NCBI GenBank assembly: GCA_030424845.1
Contig: JAUHWC010000002.1
Coordinates: 62,001-126,000 of the forward strand
Origin: Alphaproteobacteria bacterium
Lineage (GTDB): Bacteria > Pseudomonadota > Alphaproteobacteria > Sphingomonadales > Sphingomonadaceae
Length of the DNA: 64,000 nt
Reading direction: 5' to 3'
Position numbers and translations under genes: made by a program. A model generated the notes under the pieces. The model did not search any database, had not been told where the DNA came from, and saw only the letters and a list, made by a program, of their open reading frames with translations. This document shows, piece by piece, positions 42,179 to 51,500 of the stretch; position 1 is the stretch's first letter, and each line of letters begins with the position of its first letter.

Positions 42179-43432
42179 ATGGCCAAGCGTGTTCCCCCTC
42201 TTAGCGCAGCAAAGCTAGCTAAGCTGAAGCCGGATCCCACCAAGACCCTAGAGTTGGTCGACGGTGCGGTACCGGGCTTGCGAATGCGGATCACCCCGGC
42301 AGGCACCAAAACATGGTCTCTCAACATGCGCGCAAACGGTGTCATGAGGCGCTTCGAAGTCGGTAGCGAACTAGGGCTGGCTGATGCACGGACCAAAGCA
42401 CTCGACCTGCGCAAGTCGATTAAAGAGGGCGCAGACCCAACGCAGGAACGGCGCAACAGACGCCTTCAGGCCACGTCAGCAAAGATTGGTATCGGTACGC
42501 TGGAGTCTGTTGTCGATGCGTATTTTAGCAGTCCTTCCGGCAGAGCGCTTAGGACCGGTGGCGAACAGTCCCGGCGAGTAAAATCTGTCTTCGCCCCTCA
42601 TATGCGGCGACCAGCAGAGGAGGTAACTTCGGCCCAGCTGCAACTGACGATCGATGCGCATCAGAGTGTTTCTTCTGCGGCGAGAGCTACAGCATACCTA
42701 AAACCCATACTAAAGTGGGCCCGCAAGCGGGGGCTAGTTACCGACACCTTCGATCTCGAGAAACCACCGGAAGGCGCGCCAAAGCAAAGGCACTTCACAG
42801 ATGATGAGCTTGCAGCGCTCTGGCCAACCCTGACCGGCCCTTATGGCAACTGCGTTAAGTTCCTGCTCTACACCGGAGTGCGCCTCAGTAGCGCGGTGAA
42901 TGCGACTTGGGGTCAGGTCGACCTGCTCAAAGGAATATGGACCATCCCGGGTGGGAGCTTGAAGGACACTCGGCGCGCCGAAAAGCGAGGTAAGAAGCCT
43001 AAGGTTGATCTCGTTGTCCCACTCTCGAAGCAAGCACAGGCCTTGTTGTCGGAGGTCCATCAGGCGGAAATCGCACGAAGGCAACTGCAAGGCGATGGAC
43101 GCGACATAGCACCGGAAGGTCGTGTCTTCCTTGGTGATCGGGGAGGCAGACTTGCAAACTGGGATAGGTGGTTGAAATCGAATGCGGAGCGATCAGGAGT
43201 AACTGATTGGTCTGCCAAAGCCTGTCGGAGCACGGTTGCTACGCTAGCTGCTAACTGCGGCGCACCTCCGCACATTGCTTCGGTCATAATGGGGCATGCG
43301 AACATCGGCGGCCAGCTGCTGGCTGTCTACAACAAGGGTCGGTACTTTACGGAACACGCCGAAGCCCTTCAGGCGGTAGGTGATCAGCTAGATGCAATTG
43401 TTGGCACAGTGAAGAGAGGGGCGGCGCAATGA
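42179..43432 (+). CDS. Tyrosine-type site-specific integrase
   Basis: The 417-residue protein has a DUF4102-like N-terminus (LELVDGAVPGLRMRITPAGT, then WSLNMRANG) and a C-terminal tyrosine recombinase domain. Catalytic residues are Arg235 (LYTGVRLSSAVNATW), a Lys in the beta-hairpin (GSLKDTRR), Arg350, His373 (VIMGHANIG) and Tyr384 (AVYNKG). The usual His of the HxxR box is Lys347 (KACR), a tolerated variant in some integrases. It is adjacent to the attL-side repeat and reads into the element. It should cut at the tRNA-Lys 3' end. Confidence 0.95.
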   Translation: MAKRVPPLSAAKLAKLKPDPTKTLELVDGAVPGLRMRITPAGTKTWSLNMRANGVMRRFEVGSELGLADARTKALDLRKSIKEGADPTQERRNRRLQATSAKIGIGTLESVVDAYFSSPSGRALRTGGEQSRRVKSVFAPHMRRPAEEVTSAQLQLTIDAHQSVSSAARATAYLKPILKWARKRGLVTDTFDLEKPPEGAPKQRHFTDDELAALWPTLTGPYGNCVKFLLYTGVRLSSAVNATWGQVDLLKGIWTIPGGSLKDTRRAEKRGKKPKVDLVVPLSKQAQALLSEVHQAEIARRQLQGDGRDIAPEGRVFLGDRGGRLANWDRWLKSNAERSGVTDWSAKACRSTVATLAANCGAPPHIASVIMGHANIGGQLLAVYNKGRYFTEHAEALQAVGDQLDAIVGTVKRGAAQ

Positions 43433-44082
43433 TGGAGCAAGCGATCCAACTTCTGGACCTGTATCGGCCTTCGTTCGTCAAATCAGAGGCAGTTAGCCTA
43501 CTTCGTGCTGTGGCCAATAGGGACGACCCTGAAAGGCCGCTAAAGTTTCAAGTTTACGACATTGTCTACGCCTTCCAGCGATTAGAAGCACATCGCTTAG
43601 GTATCCGTGCGGATAAGCGGTCCGTCGCGTATAACGAGTTTAGGCAAGGCTATCTAACATCGCTGGCAATGTGGGTTCCCGGGCAGAATCCACTCGCTGA
43701 CCAGGTTAAGGTTCTTATTGACCATCAAGCAGCCGGTCGGGTTGAGGAAGTAGCGTCCGGCCTCAAAAAGTTGTTCAAGGATTTTGAAAATCACCACAGC
43801 CAACAACAGAAAGGGGTCGCAGGGACACCTCGTGACCCAAAACCGATCGACCAATACATCCTCGACTTGCTAGCCGTTAACCCGACGCTGAGTGAAAAGG
43901 CGCTCTGGAGGCAAATAGAGATCGACTCCGAGGGTCTACATAACCCGATAATTGGCGAAATTGCGCATGATTCCGTTTGGATTATCGACCCAACTCCCGA
44001 ACATATTAACCGCTCCAAAAAATACTCGCGAAGTTCCTTCCGCTCACGTCTTTCCAGACTGAAAAAAAATAAATCTCATTAG
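43429..44082 (+). CDS. Hypothetical protein coupled to the integrase
   Basis: The 217-residue protein begins at ATG 43429, overlapping the integrase stop by 4 bp (ATGA). It is polar and mostly helical, with LKFQVYDIVYAFQRLEAHRL, VKVLIDHQAAGRVEEVASGL and a basic tail (SRSSFRSRLSRLKKNKSH). The tail could bind nucleic acid. I do not recognise a family. Being translationally coupled to the integrase, it may help or control recombination. Lower GC than the flanking chromosome suggests transfer. Confidence 0.75.
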   Translation: MMEQAIQLLDLYRPSFVKSEAVSLLRAVANRDDPERPLKFQVYDIVYAFQRLEAHRLGIRADKRSVAYNEFRQGYLTSLAMWVPGQNPLADQVKVLIDHQAAGRVEEVASGLKKLFKDFENHHSQQQKGVAGTPRDPKPIDQYILDLLAVNPTLSEKALWRQIEIDSEGLHNPIIGEIAHDSVWIIDPTPEHINRSKKYSRSSFRSRLSRLKKNKSH

Positions 44083-44145
44083 CCGGCTTTTGAGATTCGG
44101 CGCCGCCAGACCCGTGTGATCGCAACGAATCACACGGAGGTCTTT

Positions 44146-44376
44146 ATGTCGCAAGCGATGCCAATCAACTTCGAATCCCTACCTGACGCAGCACTGGTCA
44201 GAGCCAACGTACTATATGCCGCGGGACTTCTTCCCTTCTCGAAAGCCACGCTGTGGCGAATGGTAAAGGCAGGTAGGTTTCCAGCCCCAATCAAGCTCTC
44301 AAAGAACGTAGCCGTATGGGAAGTCGGCACCATCAGGCGCTGGCTTGATGAGCTTTCTCGGGAGGCTGCGGAATGA
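44146..44376 (+). CDS. AlpA-family excisionase/transcriptional regulator
   Basis: From ATG 44146 (after CACGGAGG) the protein is 76 residues. The core LLPFSKATLWRMVKAGRFPA followed by PIKLSKNVAVWEVGTIRRWL is the AlpA/MerR-like winged helix of P4 AlpA and related proteins. These activate integrase or excise the element. Its stop overlaps the next ATG (ATGA), so it is coupled to the downstream cysteine-rich gene and primase. Confidence 0.88.
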   Translation: MSQAMPINFESLPDAALVRANVLYAAGLLPFSKATLWRMVKAGRFPAPIKLSKNVAVWEVGTIRRWLDELSREAAE

Positions 44377-44774
44377 CCTACCATCCTCAACATAGAACGT
44401 ATGGCCACGCTGCATGCTGCCGATGCGCTCGCATGATAGACCTTGCCAAAAGGCCACCAGCATTCATTGTCGAACAGGGTAACCTGTATGTCTACCTCTG
44501 CCACTGTCCGAGCTGCTACTGGAACTTGTTGGATATTGGCGAAGAGGAGTGTCGTGCATCAGTTGGTAAGGCGTTGGCTATTTGCTTCGCGGCGATGCCT
44601 GATCAATCTGGGTTGGCGATAACCACTTCAGCGGCGCTGCAAGCGCATCGTGGCGACTTGGTAAAAGCCTACGAGATTGGCGCGTCATTGCCGCGATGGC
44701 TGCACGATGCAATCTTTACAGGAGAAGCTGAAGCAAGCCTCATCCCTTCCGACATCTGGGAGGTGCCGCAATGA
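44373..44774 (+). CDS. Cysteine-rich hypothetical protein
   Basis: The 133-residue protein has an N-terminal Cys/His cluster (HAACCRCARMIDL, then VYLCHCPSCYWNLL) that could hold one zinc ion. The rest is helical with a final EASLIPSDIWEVPQ. It sits between AlpA and the primase with 4-bp overlaps on both sides, so all three are one translation unit. I do not recognise the family. A zinc-binding primase accessory is one guess. Confidence 0.75.
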   Translation: MTYHPQHRTYGHAACCRCARMIDLAKRPPAFIVEQGNLYVYLCHCPSCYWNLLDIGEEECRASVGKALAICFAAMPDQSGLAITTSAALQAHRGDLVKAYEIGASLPRWLHDAIFTGEAEASLIPSDIWEVPQ

Positions 44775-47158
44775 ACACCGCTTCCGACTATATCGCCCAC
44801 GGGTTTGCGCTGGTGCCAATCCCTAAGGGGCAGAAAGGTCCCAACACGCCCGGCTGGAACAAGCGGGAGAACGTCATCACCGACCCGGCGGATGCTTCTG
44901 GTCTGGTGGGTAACATCGGGCTGGCCCACGCTTTCAGCACTCCACCGACGATGGCGCTGGACATAGATGACATGGCGCGAGCCGTAACGTGGCTAGCAGA
45001 TAGGGGCATTGACCTTGATATGCTGCTGGATGCCGATGACGCGGTGCAGATCGTGTCGGGAAGAGAGGGTAGTGCCAAGCTCGTTTATCGCTTGCCTTCA
45101 GGTATTGCCCCGATCCCGCTGAAACAGATCACTGACCCTGCAACCGGCGATATGGTGCTGGAGTTCAGGTGTACCAGTGCCAATGGCAAAACCGTGCAGG
45201 ATGTTCTTCCGCCTTCTACCCACCCTGATACCGGGAAGCCCTACGCGTGGGGAGGTAAAGGTAGGTGGCAGAAACTGCCGGAAATACCGAAACCACTGCT
45301 GACGGTTTGGCGGGACTTGTTTGAGCCGACTGCCGCACGGCCAACCGCTAGCGGGGGCGCTAAAACAGCAACTAAAGACGACATACTCACGCTTCCCCCT
45401 GACACGATCCAGCACCTTCGTAGTGCCCTGCTGTCGATGCGCGCCGACGACTATCACCTTTGGATCAACGTCGGGATGGCACTGAAGCGGCTTGGTGATG
45501 TTGGCAGAGGTTTGTGGCTCGAGTGGTCCCTCACATCAGAAAAGTCACAAGACACCGAAAATCCGCGCGACCCTGCTAAAACTTGGGAAGGGTTTAACCC
45601 GACAAGCATCGATTACCGCTTTATCTTCGCTGAGGCACAGCGGCAGGGGTGGGTAAATCCGACAAAGAGTTATGCCGCCTCTACGTCTGCGGGTGCAGTA
45701 CTCGGTGCTGACGAAAAGCCTCAGGTTGGCGATGATAGTTGGGACGTGCCCCAGTCGTTGCCGGGCTCGCTGCGTAAGGTCAAAGAACTCAATGTAGACT
45801 GTTTGCCATCCACTGTGCAGAACGCTGTGAGCGATATCTCCGAGAGGCTCTCCTGCCCGGCGGACTACGTAGCAGCTTCCCTACTTGTCGGTGCTGGCGC
45901 CATTGTCGGCAACAGGGTTGGGATATTACCGAAACAACACGACGATACGTGGGAGGTGTACCCTGCATTCTGGGGTGGGATCGTGGGGCCACCCGGCTCG
46001 ATGAAAACCCCTGTGCAGCACGAGACCATGAAGCCTCTGCGACATATCGAAGAGGAAGACAATGTTGCCTACGGTATCGCTCTTGCGACCTATCAAGCGG
46101 CTAAAAAGCAATATGATAAGGACTCGTCGGCATACAAAGCGGGTAAGCTGAGCAGTATCCCCACAGAACCTACCGAACCGACTAAGCCCCGGCTCGTGGT
46201 GAACGATACTACCTATCAAGCGCTAGGAGAAATCTTGGCGGGCAATCCACGTGGGGTACTTATACATGGTGACGAGTTATCCGGCTTGCTGCACAGTCTG
46301 GATGCAGCTGGGCAGGAGGCTGCTCGCGGGTTTTACCTTTCGGGATGGGGTGGGACTGGCAATTACACCTTCGACCGTATTGGTCGGGGCAGCATTCGCC
46401 TTACCCACTATGCAATGTCCGTTTTTGGCGGCTTCCAGCCTGACAAGATCAAGCAATATGTGAGCATGGCACAGAGCGGTAGCTCGCAGAATGACGGTCT
46501 GTTGCAACGCTTCCAGCTACTGGTTTGGCCAGATCTGACTGAAGACTTCGTGCTGGTAGATCGCGCACCTGATCGTACTGCTCTTGCGGCGATGAATAGC
46601 GCGATGTTGGGTCTGCGAACGGTAGGTGATGGAAGAAAGGCCAATAAGCACGGCTCTCGGTTGTTCCGCTTCGCTCCGGATGCACAGTCCACCTTCAACA
46701 AATGGTACGTTCGCAACGAGCAACTGCTTCGAAATGACCATTTAGGGGCGTCGGAACAAAGCCATTTCGCTAAGTACCGTAGTCTTCTGCCCGGCTTAGC
46801 ACTCCTGTTCCATCTGCTTGAGGGTCATGAAGGAGACGTATGTGAGCAGTGTTTTGTCGGTGCTTTCAATTATGCCCATTATCTTAAGTCCCATGCACAG
46901 CGGATATACGGTGCAGTCCACGGGATCGATGGCGCAGGTACTGAAGCACTGGCAGCCCGCCTGAAAAAGGGAAGCCTTCCCTCTGGCTTCACAGCACGGG
47001 CAGTCTACACCAAGGGTTGGCGGAGCCTTTCTGACAAACATATGGTCTCGCAGGCGGTGGATCAGCTGCTTGAGCTAGGCTGGCTCAGGGAGAGGTCCGT
47101 GGACACCGGGGGCAGGCGGACCATCGAGTATGACATTAACCCACGCATCTTCGAGTAG
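44771..47158 (+). CDS. Primase/helicase-like replication protein (Prim-Pol, PriCT-2, DUF3987)
   Basis: The 795-residue protein has three parts. The N-terminal Prim-Pol domain carries the metal-binding DID at residues 64-66 (MALDIDDM) and SAKLVYRLPSGIAP. A PriCT-2 region lies at about residues 215-290 (LLSMRADDYHLWINVGMALK). The C-terminal DUF3987 region has a Walker A at 406-413 (GPPGSMKT) and a Walker B-like DE at 501-502 (VLIHGDELSGLL). Such proteins start replication of mobile elements and phage satellites. No replication origin was identified. Confidence 0.9.
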   Translation: MNTASDYIAHGFALVPIPKGQKGPNTPGWNKRENVITDPADASGLVGNIGLAHAFSTPPTMALDIDDMARAVTWLADRGIDLDMLLDADDAVQIVSGREGSAKLVYRLPSGIAPIPLKQITDPATGDMVLEFRCTSANGKTVQDVLPPSTHPDTGKPYAWGGKGRWQKLPEIPKPLLTVWRDLFEPTAARPTASGGAKTATKDDILTLPPDTIQHLRSALLSMRADDYHLWINVGMALKRLGDVGRGLWLEWSLTSEKSQDTENPRDPAKTWEGFNPTSIDYRFIFAEAQRQGWVNPTKSYAASTSAGAVLGADEKPQVGDDSWDVPQSLPGSLRKVKELNVDCLPSTVQNAVSDISERLSCPADYVAASLLVGAGAIVGNRVGILPKQHDDTWEVYPAFWGGIVGPPGSMKTPVQHETMKPLRHIEEEDNVAYGIALATYQAAKKQYDKDSSAYKAGKLSSIPTEPTEPTKPRLVVNDTTYQALGEILAGNPRGVLIHGDELSGLLHSLDAAGQEAARGFYLSGWGGTGNYTFDRIGRGSIRLTHYAMSVFGGFQPDKIKQYVSMAQSGSSQNDGLLQRFQLLVWPDLTEDFVLVDRAPDRTALAAMNSAMLGLRTVGDGRKANKHGSRLFRFAPDAQSTFNKWYVRNEQLLRNDHLGASEQSHFAKYRSLLPGLALLFHLLEGHEGDVCEQCFVGAFNYAHYLKSHAQRIYGAVHGIDGAGTEALAARLKKGSLPSGFTARAVYTKGWRSLSDKHMVSQAVDQLLELGWLRERSVDTGGRRTIEYDINPRIFE

Positions 47159-47462
47159 TAGGTGTGTTTGGTACCTTTTGGTGGTTTTGTAGGTACCCCC
47201 CTAGTACATTTTTTTACTTTTTATCCCCCAAACCTGCGAGGATGAGGGGGGAGGTCACCGACAAAACCATCAAAAGCCCCCCCGCTTCGATGGGGTAACC
47301 GCGCAAATCCGAGCCAGTATACGTCCGGACTGCTCCAGCTGGTGCCCTAGGTCGTGTTGACAAAAGGCATCAGCCATCTCTCTTGAATTGTTTGATCCGA
47401 AAAATTTTCGAGAAATATATCTATCGGCGACAATGGCCTGCGGTATTTATAATGAAATTATA
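47159..47462. other. Gene-free stretch after the primase gene
   Basis: No supportable gene on either strand. It has runs of T and A after the primase stop, a C-rich tract (ccccc repeats near 47226 and 47280) and a TTGACA-like box at 47357-47362 without a good -10 at normal spacing. It becomes very AT-rich towards 47463, where the small HTH gene ends. An origin for element replication could lie here, but no iterons are visible. Confidence 0.5.
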
Positions 47463-47636
47463 TTAAGTATTTTCTGATTCTATATAATTAAATAATATTT
47501 CTAATGTTTTTGAAATAGGTCTTTGCCCGCTTTCATAGTATTTAATAGCCCTTATCGAAACTCCTAGCTTTTTTGCCATTAATTCCTGAGTGAAGCCAAG
47601 TTTGTTCCTGCGAGACCTGAATTCTTTATGTGTCAT
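47463..47636 (-). CDS. Small XRE-type helix-turn-helix protein
   Basis: A 57-codon minus-strand frame starts at ATG 47636 with AAAGGAG 7 nt before it. It reads MTHKEFRSRRNKLGFTQELM, then AKKLGVSIRAIKYYESGQRP and ISKTLEILFNYIE: a complete XRE/Cro HTH domain (FTQELMAKKLGVSIRAIKYYE). It is unusually AT-rich. A lone repressor-like protein between the replication genes and the CRISPR-Cas cargo may control the element's life cycle. The target operator is unknown. Confidence 0.85.
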   Translation of the reverse strand: MTHKEFRSRRNKLGFTQELMAKKLGVSIRAIKYYESGQRPISKTLEILFNYIESENT

Positions 47637-47804
47637 TCTGGCTCCTTTGGTCTAGACGACGCATTCTCTTTTGCGCGGCTTTCGGTTCCGTTGGCGTAAT
47701 TCGCTTGATCGATGCGGCTAGTCGACAATCAAACCTTCACCCATTTGTGTCAATGGACCACGCCTGTCAAAAGACAGCATCCCTCTAGCGGATCAGAGAA
47801 ACAG

Positions 47805-48062
47805 ATGAAAAAAGGCCTTTCACGCTCCGCCCTTGAGCAGTTCATCCGCTGCCCTCGTTGCTTCTATCAGCAGCGCAGACTGAGCTTGAACCAGCCATCG
47901 ATGGTGCCGCTGACCCTAGCGGTTGCAACGGACGCTCTCCTCAAGAACGAGTTCGATGCAATTCGTGACCGCCAAAACATGCAAACAACAGGTCCCTTAG
48001 ATCACCATGTTGGAGCAATGCTAGCTGAGGCCACTCGGCTCCATAAGGAAGCCATGTCCTGA
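47805..48062 (+). pseudogene. N-terminal fragment of a PD-(D/E)XK-nuclease-like protein
   Basis: From ATG 47805 the frame encodes 85 residues. MKKGLSRSALEQFIRCPRCF, then SMVPLTLAVATDALLKNEFD resemble the start of a bacterial PD-(D/E)XK-superfamily protein (the C-P-x-C-F and D-x-L-L-K-x-E-F-D motifs). Typical relatives are longer, near 250 residues, and carry the nuclease core after this point, which is missing. TGA at 48060 ends the frame. I read it as a truncated relic. A genuine small protein is possible. Confidence 0.55.
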
Positions 48063-48345
48063 CTTGCTAAGCCAAAGGCTGCCCCCTTGCCGCAACTGCG
48101 CGAAGCAGAAAGGCTATTGAACGAAGGGGAGATACTCGCCTCGGACGCTGCGTCCTACGTAGATGCAACTCAGATGGATACTGCTTTGGCTGAACTACAC
48201 CGCCAACAGGGTCAGGTCAGAGCTATGATAGTCCAAGTGGAAGCCGCCAAGGGCAGGCAGGGCGATATGCAGGTAGGGCGGTTAGTGGCGATTGCGGTTT
48301 GTATGAAGCAAAAGGCGGGGGGGGGTAGAAGCTGGAATTTAGGCG
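48063..48345. other. Gene-poor stretch between the nuclease fragment and the tracrRNA
   Basis: An open frame continues from 48063 to 48374 in the same phase as the fragment before it, but it has no standard start except TTG 48087 and no recognisable domain. A run of nine G lies at 48317-48325. It may be the decayed remainder of the upstream gene. I see no other feature. Confidence 0.4.
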
Positions 48346-48474
48346 GAAAAAGAGCTATGCGGCGCCTCCGTTAATGGAAGGCGCCGCAATAAAACCGGCG
48401 TTGTCTTTGGGATGCCGAGCCCACACGAAGAGACTTTTGCTTGCGAAAAGCAGCCCCCTCTCGTTCTGCTAGAA
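48346..48474 (-). ncRNA. tracrRNA of the type II-C system
   Basis: On the minus strand, 48474-48450 is an anti-repeat that pairs with 25 nt of the CRISPR repeat with only one G-U. A TTTT internal loop and a short lower stem (CGCA then GC with one bulged A) follow, matching the 5' end of the repeat as in known type II duplexes. Downstream lies a CGGC/GCCG hairpin and then a terminator: GCGGCGCC and GGCGCCGC arms at 48359-48387 followed by TTTTT at 48351-48347. The start is set by a promoter at 48479-48506. RNA length is about 129 nt. Confidence 0.88.
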
Positions 48475-48478
48475 ATTT

Positions 48479-48506
48479 ATGCTAGCATTATGCGCTGGGA
48501 GGTCAA
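48479..48506 (-). promoter_or_regulatory. tracrRNA promoter, overlapping the cas9 promoter region
   Basis: On the minus strand TTGACC (48506-48501) and the extended -10 TGCTAGCAT (48487-48479) are separated by 16 bp, and transcription would start right at the anti-repeat. ATGCTAGCAT at 48479-48488 is a perfect palindrome, so an extended -10 of the same sequence reads on the plus strand towards cas9 as well. The tracrRNA -35 box overlaps the region between the cas9 ribosome site and ATG. Confidence 0.7.
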
Positions 48507-48508
48507 GT

Positions 48509-51500
48509 ATGGCATCAGAACTCGTCTTTGGTTTCGACATTGGTACCACGTCAATCGGCTCGGCTGTTGTAAAGATGGACAGCGCCGCCGGCACTGGCGA
48601 GGTTGCTCACTTAGGTGTGCGCATTTTTCCAGAAGCGCGCGACCCTGACGGCATCCCCTTTAACCAGGAACGCAGAAAACGTCGCATGATGCGTCGCCAA
48701 TTGCGGCGTCGGCGCACAAGACGGCGCGATCTCAACCAATTGCTCAATCAGGCGGGTTTTCTTCCAGAATTTAGCAAGACATCAAGTTCGGCGTGGGCAA
48801 ACGCCATGGGTATGGATCCATGGCTACTGAGAGCGAAAGCCGTAAGTGAACCTCTTGGCGCCCTCGAACTTGGCCGAGCACTCTATCACCTTGCACAGCG
48901 CCGCCACTTTCGTGGCCGTGATTTTGAGGGGACGACCGTAGATACCGGCGACAGCGAGGACACACCAAGCGCGGACGAACAGAAGGCGGCCTCCCAACGC
49001 GAAAAAGACCGCAGCACTCTTAAATCCTCTGGCCAAACGCTTGGTGCTTTCCTTGCAGCAATTCCGGAGCGAGAAGAGCGACGCCGCGGGTACCATTTCG
49101 CGCGAGAAGATGTCGCTGCCGAGTTCCGTGCTATCATCACAGCGCAAGCCCCCCATCACGCACAACTGCGTGAAGCCGATTTCGTTGCGGCACTTCAGCA
49201 GGCAATCTTCGATCAAAAACCGGTATTCTGGCGCAAGGCGACACTTGGGGTCTGTCGGCTCATGCCCGGTGCGGAGCTTGCTGCCTCGGCTTCCTGGGTG
49301 TCGCAGGAAAAGCGCATGCTGGAAAAACTTAACAACCTGCGGATCGAGGAAGGCAACGGTCGTCCGCTGGACGATAATGAGCGTAAGGCACTGCTGGCCC
49401 TGCTGCGTACCCAGGATACCGCGACTTGGGGCGGCATCCGTCGGCACTTGAAGCTGTATTGGCGTAAGAATGATCTACCTGAAAAGCCAACCTTCAATCT
49501 TGAGCGCGGAGGCGAAAAAGGGCTAGTCGGCAACCGACTGGAAAATCGCTTATCGATGATCATGGGCCAGCGTTGGGACGCTGACGGAGTTCTGCGCGAT
49601 CGGATGCGCCGGGAAATTCACGCCCGCCTTTACGCCGCGGACTACGGGCAAATCGGCAGCCGCATCGTTATCCGACGCGAGGCGGAGCGGCGGCTCGCAC
49701 GGTCCGAGGAGGGCACGCGCCTTCAGGCAGACTTTGGCTTGACCGACGAAGAAGTCGACAAACTGGTTAGCCTGACGTTCGCGCCCGGATGGGAGCCATT
49801 TTCCGAGGACGCTCTCTGGCAATTCCTGCCCCGGCTGAAGCAAGGCGCGATGTTCGGTACTTTGCTCTCTGGGCCCGAAGAGGAAAACTGGCGCGCCAGC
49901 TCTTTCCCGGACCGGGAGAAACCAACCGGCAGCTGGGTCGATCGCTTGCCTACACCTGGAAACAGCCGGGAAGAGGTTGACCGCCAGAAATCAGTCCGAA
50001 ATCCCACGGTTCTGCGTGTGCAGAACGAATTACGCAAGGTCGTCAACAACCTGATTGCAGTCTACGGACAGCCAGATCGCATAAGGGTGGAAGTGGCACG
50101 CGAGGTGGGCAAATCCGCTCGCGATCGAGCGGAGGAACTCACGCGCAACCGCGCCCGCGAGAAGGAGCGCAAGAAGGCCGCGGGCGAACTGCGGAAGGGG
50201 GGCATCACAGCACCTTCCCGCGATGACATCGAGAAATACCTCTTGTGGGAGGAATGTAATCGCCAGTGTCCATACACCGGGTTGATGATCGATTTTGGCG
50301 CCCTATTCCATCGCGGCGAATTCCAGGTGGAGCATATCTGGCCGCGCTGGCGATCGTTGGACAACAGCTTCGCCAACAAGACGCTGTGCCACCGCGATTT
50401 CAACCTGCGGAAATCCAACCGCACGCCGTTCGAGGCCTTCGAACATGACGCGGAAGGTTGGGAAAGTGCTCTCACACGCGTTCGGTCCTTTTCGGGACCA
50501 CGCGGGCGGGTGGAAATAAAAGCGAAGCGCTTCGCGGCGACCGAAATCCCGGCCGACTTCGCCGCCCGCCAATTGACCGACACCGGCTACGCCGCTCGCC
50601 AGGCAGTGGGTTTCCTCAAGATGCTGTTCCCCGATTTGGGCCAAACCAGCGAGGTCCGCGTCGCCACTCTGGCCGGCCGGGTCACGTCGCGGCTGCGGCA
50701 CAACTGGGGCCTGAACAACATCCTGTCCGACACAGGCGAAAAGACCCGCGCGGATCACCGCCACCACGCCATGGACGCGCTGGTCGTGGCGCTGGCGCAC
50801 CCCGGTTATACCCAGCGCCTGTCACGCTGGTTTCAGGCACGTGACGCGGCGACGCCGCAGGCGGAACCGCCACTCGATCCGCCGTTCCGCGATGCGCGGG
50901 CACAAGCTGAGCGCAAGGCGGCAGACATCGTCGTTTCGCACCGCGTGCGCCGCAAGGTGTCCGGGCCGCTGCACAAAGACACCACGTATGGCGATGCCGG
51001 ACCAGCCCAAGGTAGCGGCGGCATCGCGTATCGCTGGTTCGTGACTCGCAAGCCGGTAGAGATGCTCACCAAATCGCTGCTCGGTGACGATGCTGCCTGG
51101 CCCGATCCGACAATCCGTGAGCGAGTGCGCGCTTGGGTGGAAGCCAATGGCGGTGATCCGAAGAAGGCGTTCCTGAACGGCTATCCCACAGTGTCCGATG
51201 GCGGGGCGCCGATTCGCAAGGTGCGTATCCACGTCAAGCAGCAGCAAAAACTGATGGCGCCCTTGAAGAACGGCTATGCTGATCTTGGCAACAACCATCA
51301 CATGGCCGTGTTCCGAAATGGTGACGGACGGGTTGAGACCGAGATCGTCAGTCTGTTCGAGGCGGCCGACCGGTTGCGGCGCCATCAGCCAGTGGTCCGC
51401 AAGTCGCTGAACGACGCGCCGCTTGTGATGTCGCTCGCGCAGGGAGACACAGTGTCTTTCTCCGACGGTAAGCTGAAAGGGCTTTGGATCGTTCAGAGCG

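Noticed and set aside
47351-47390. Possible IS end (GTCGTGTTGACAAAA-like)
   Set aside because: No partner inverted repeat, transposase or target duplication was found nearby.
47805-48062. Calling the fragment Cas4
   Set aside because: The nuclease core and Cys cluster needed for Cas4 are absent, and type II-C systems normally lack Cas4.
48087-48374. 95-codon open frame before the tracrRNA
   Set aside because: TTG start without a clear ribosome site, no domain, a G9 run, and its end overlaps the tracrRNA terminator. Probably gene debris.
48450-48508. tracrRNA on the plus strand
   Set aside because: Plus-strand sequence after the anti-repeat runs straight into cas9 with no hairpins or terminator. 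The minus strand has the lower-stem match, hairpin, terminator and promoter.
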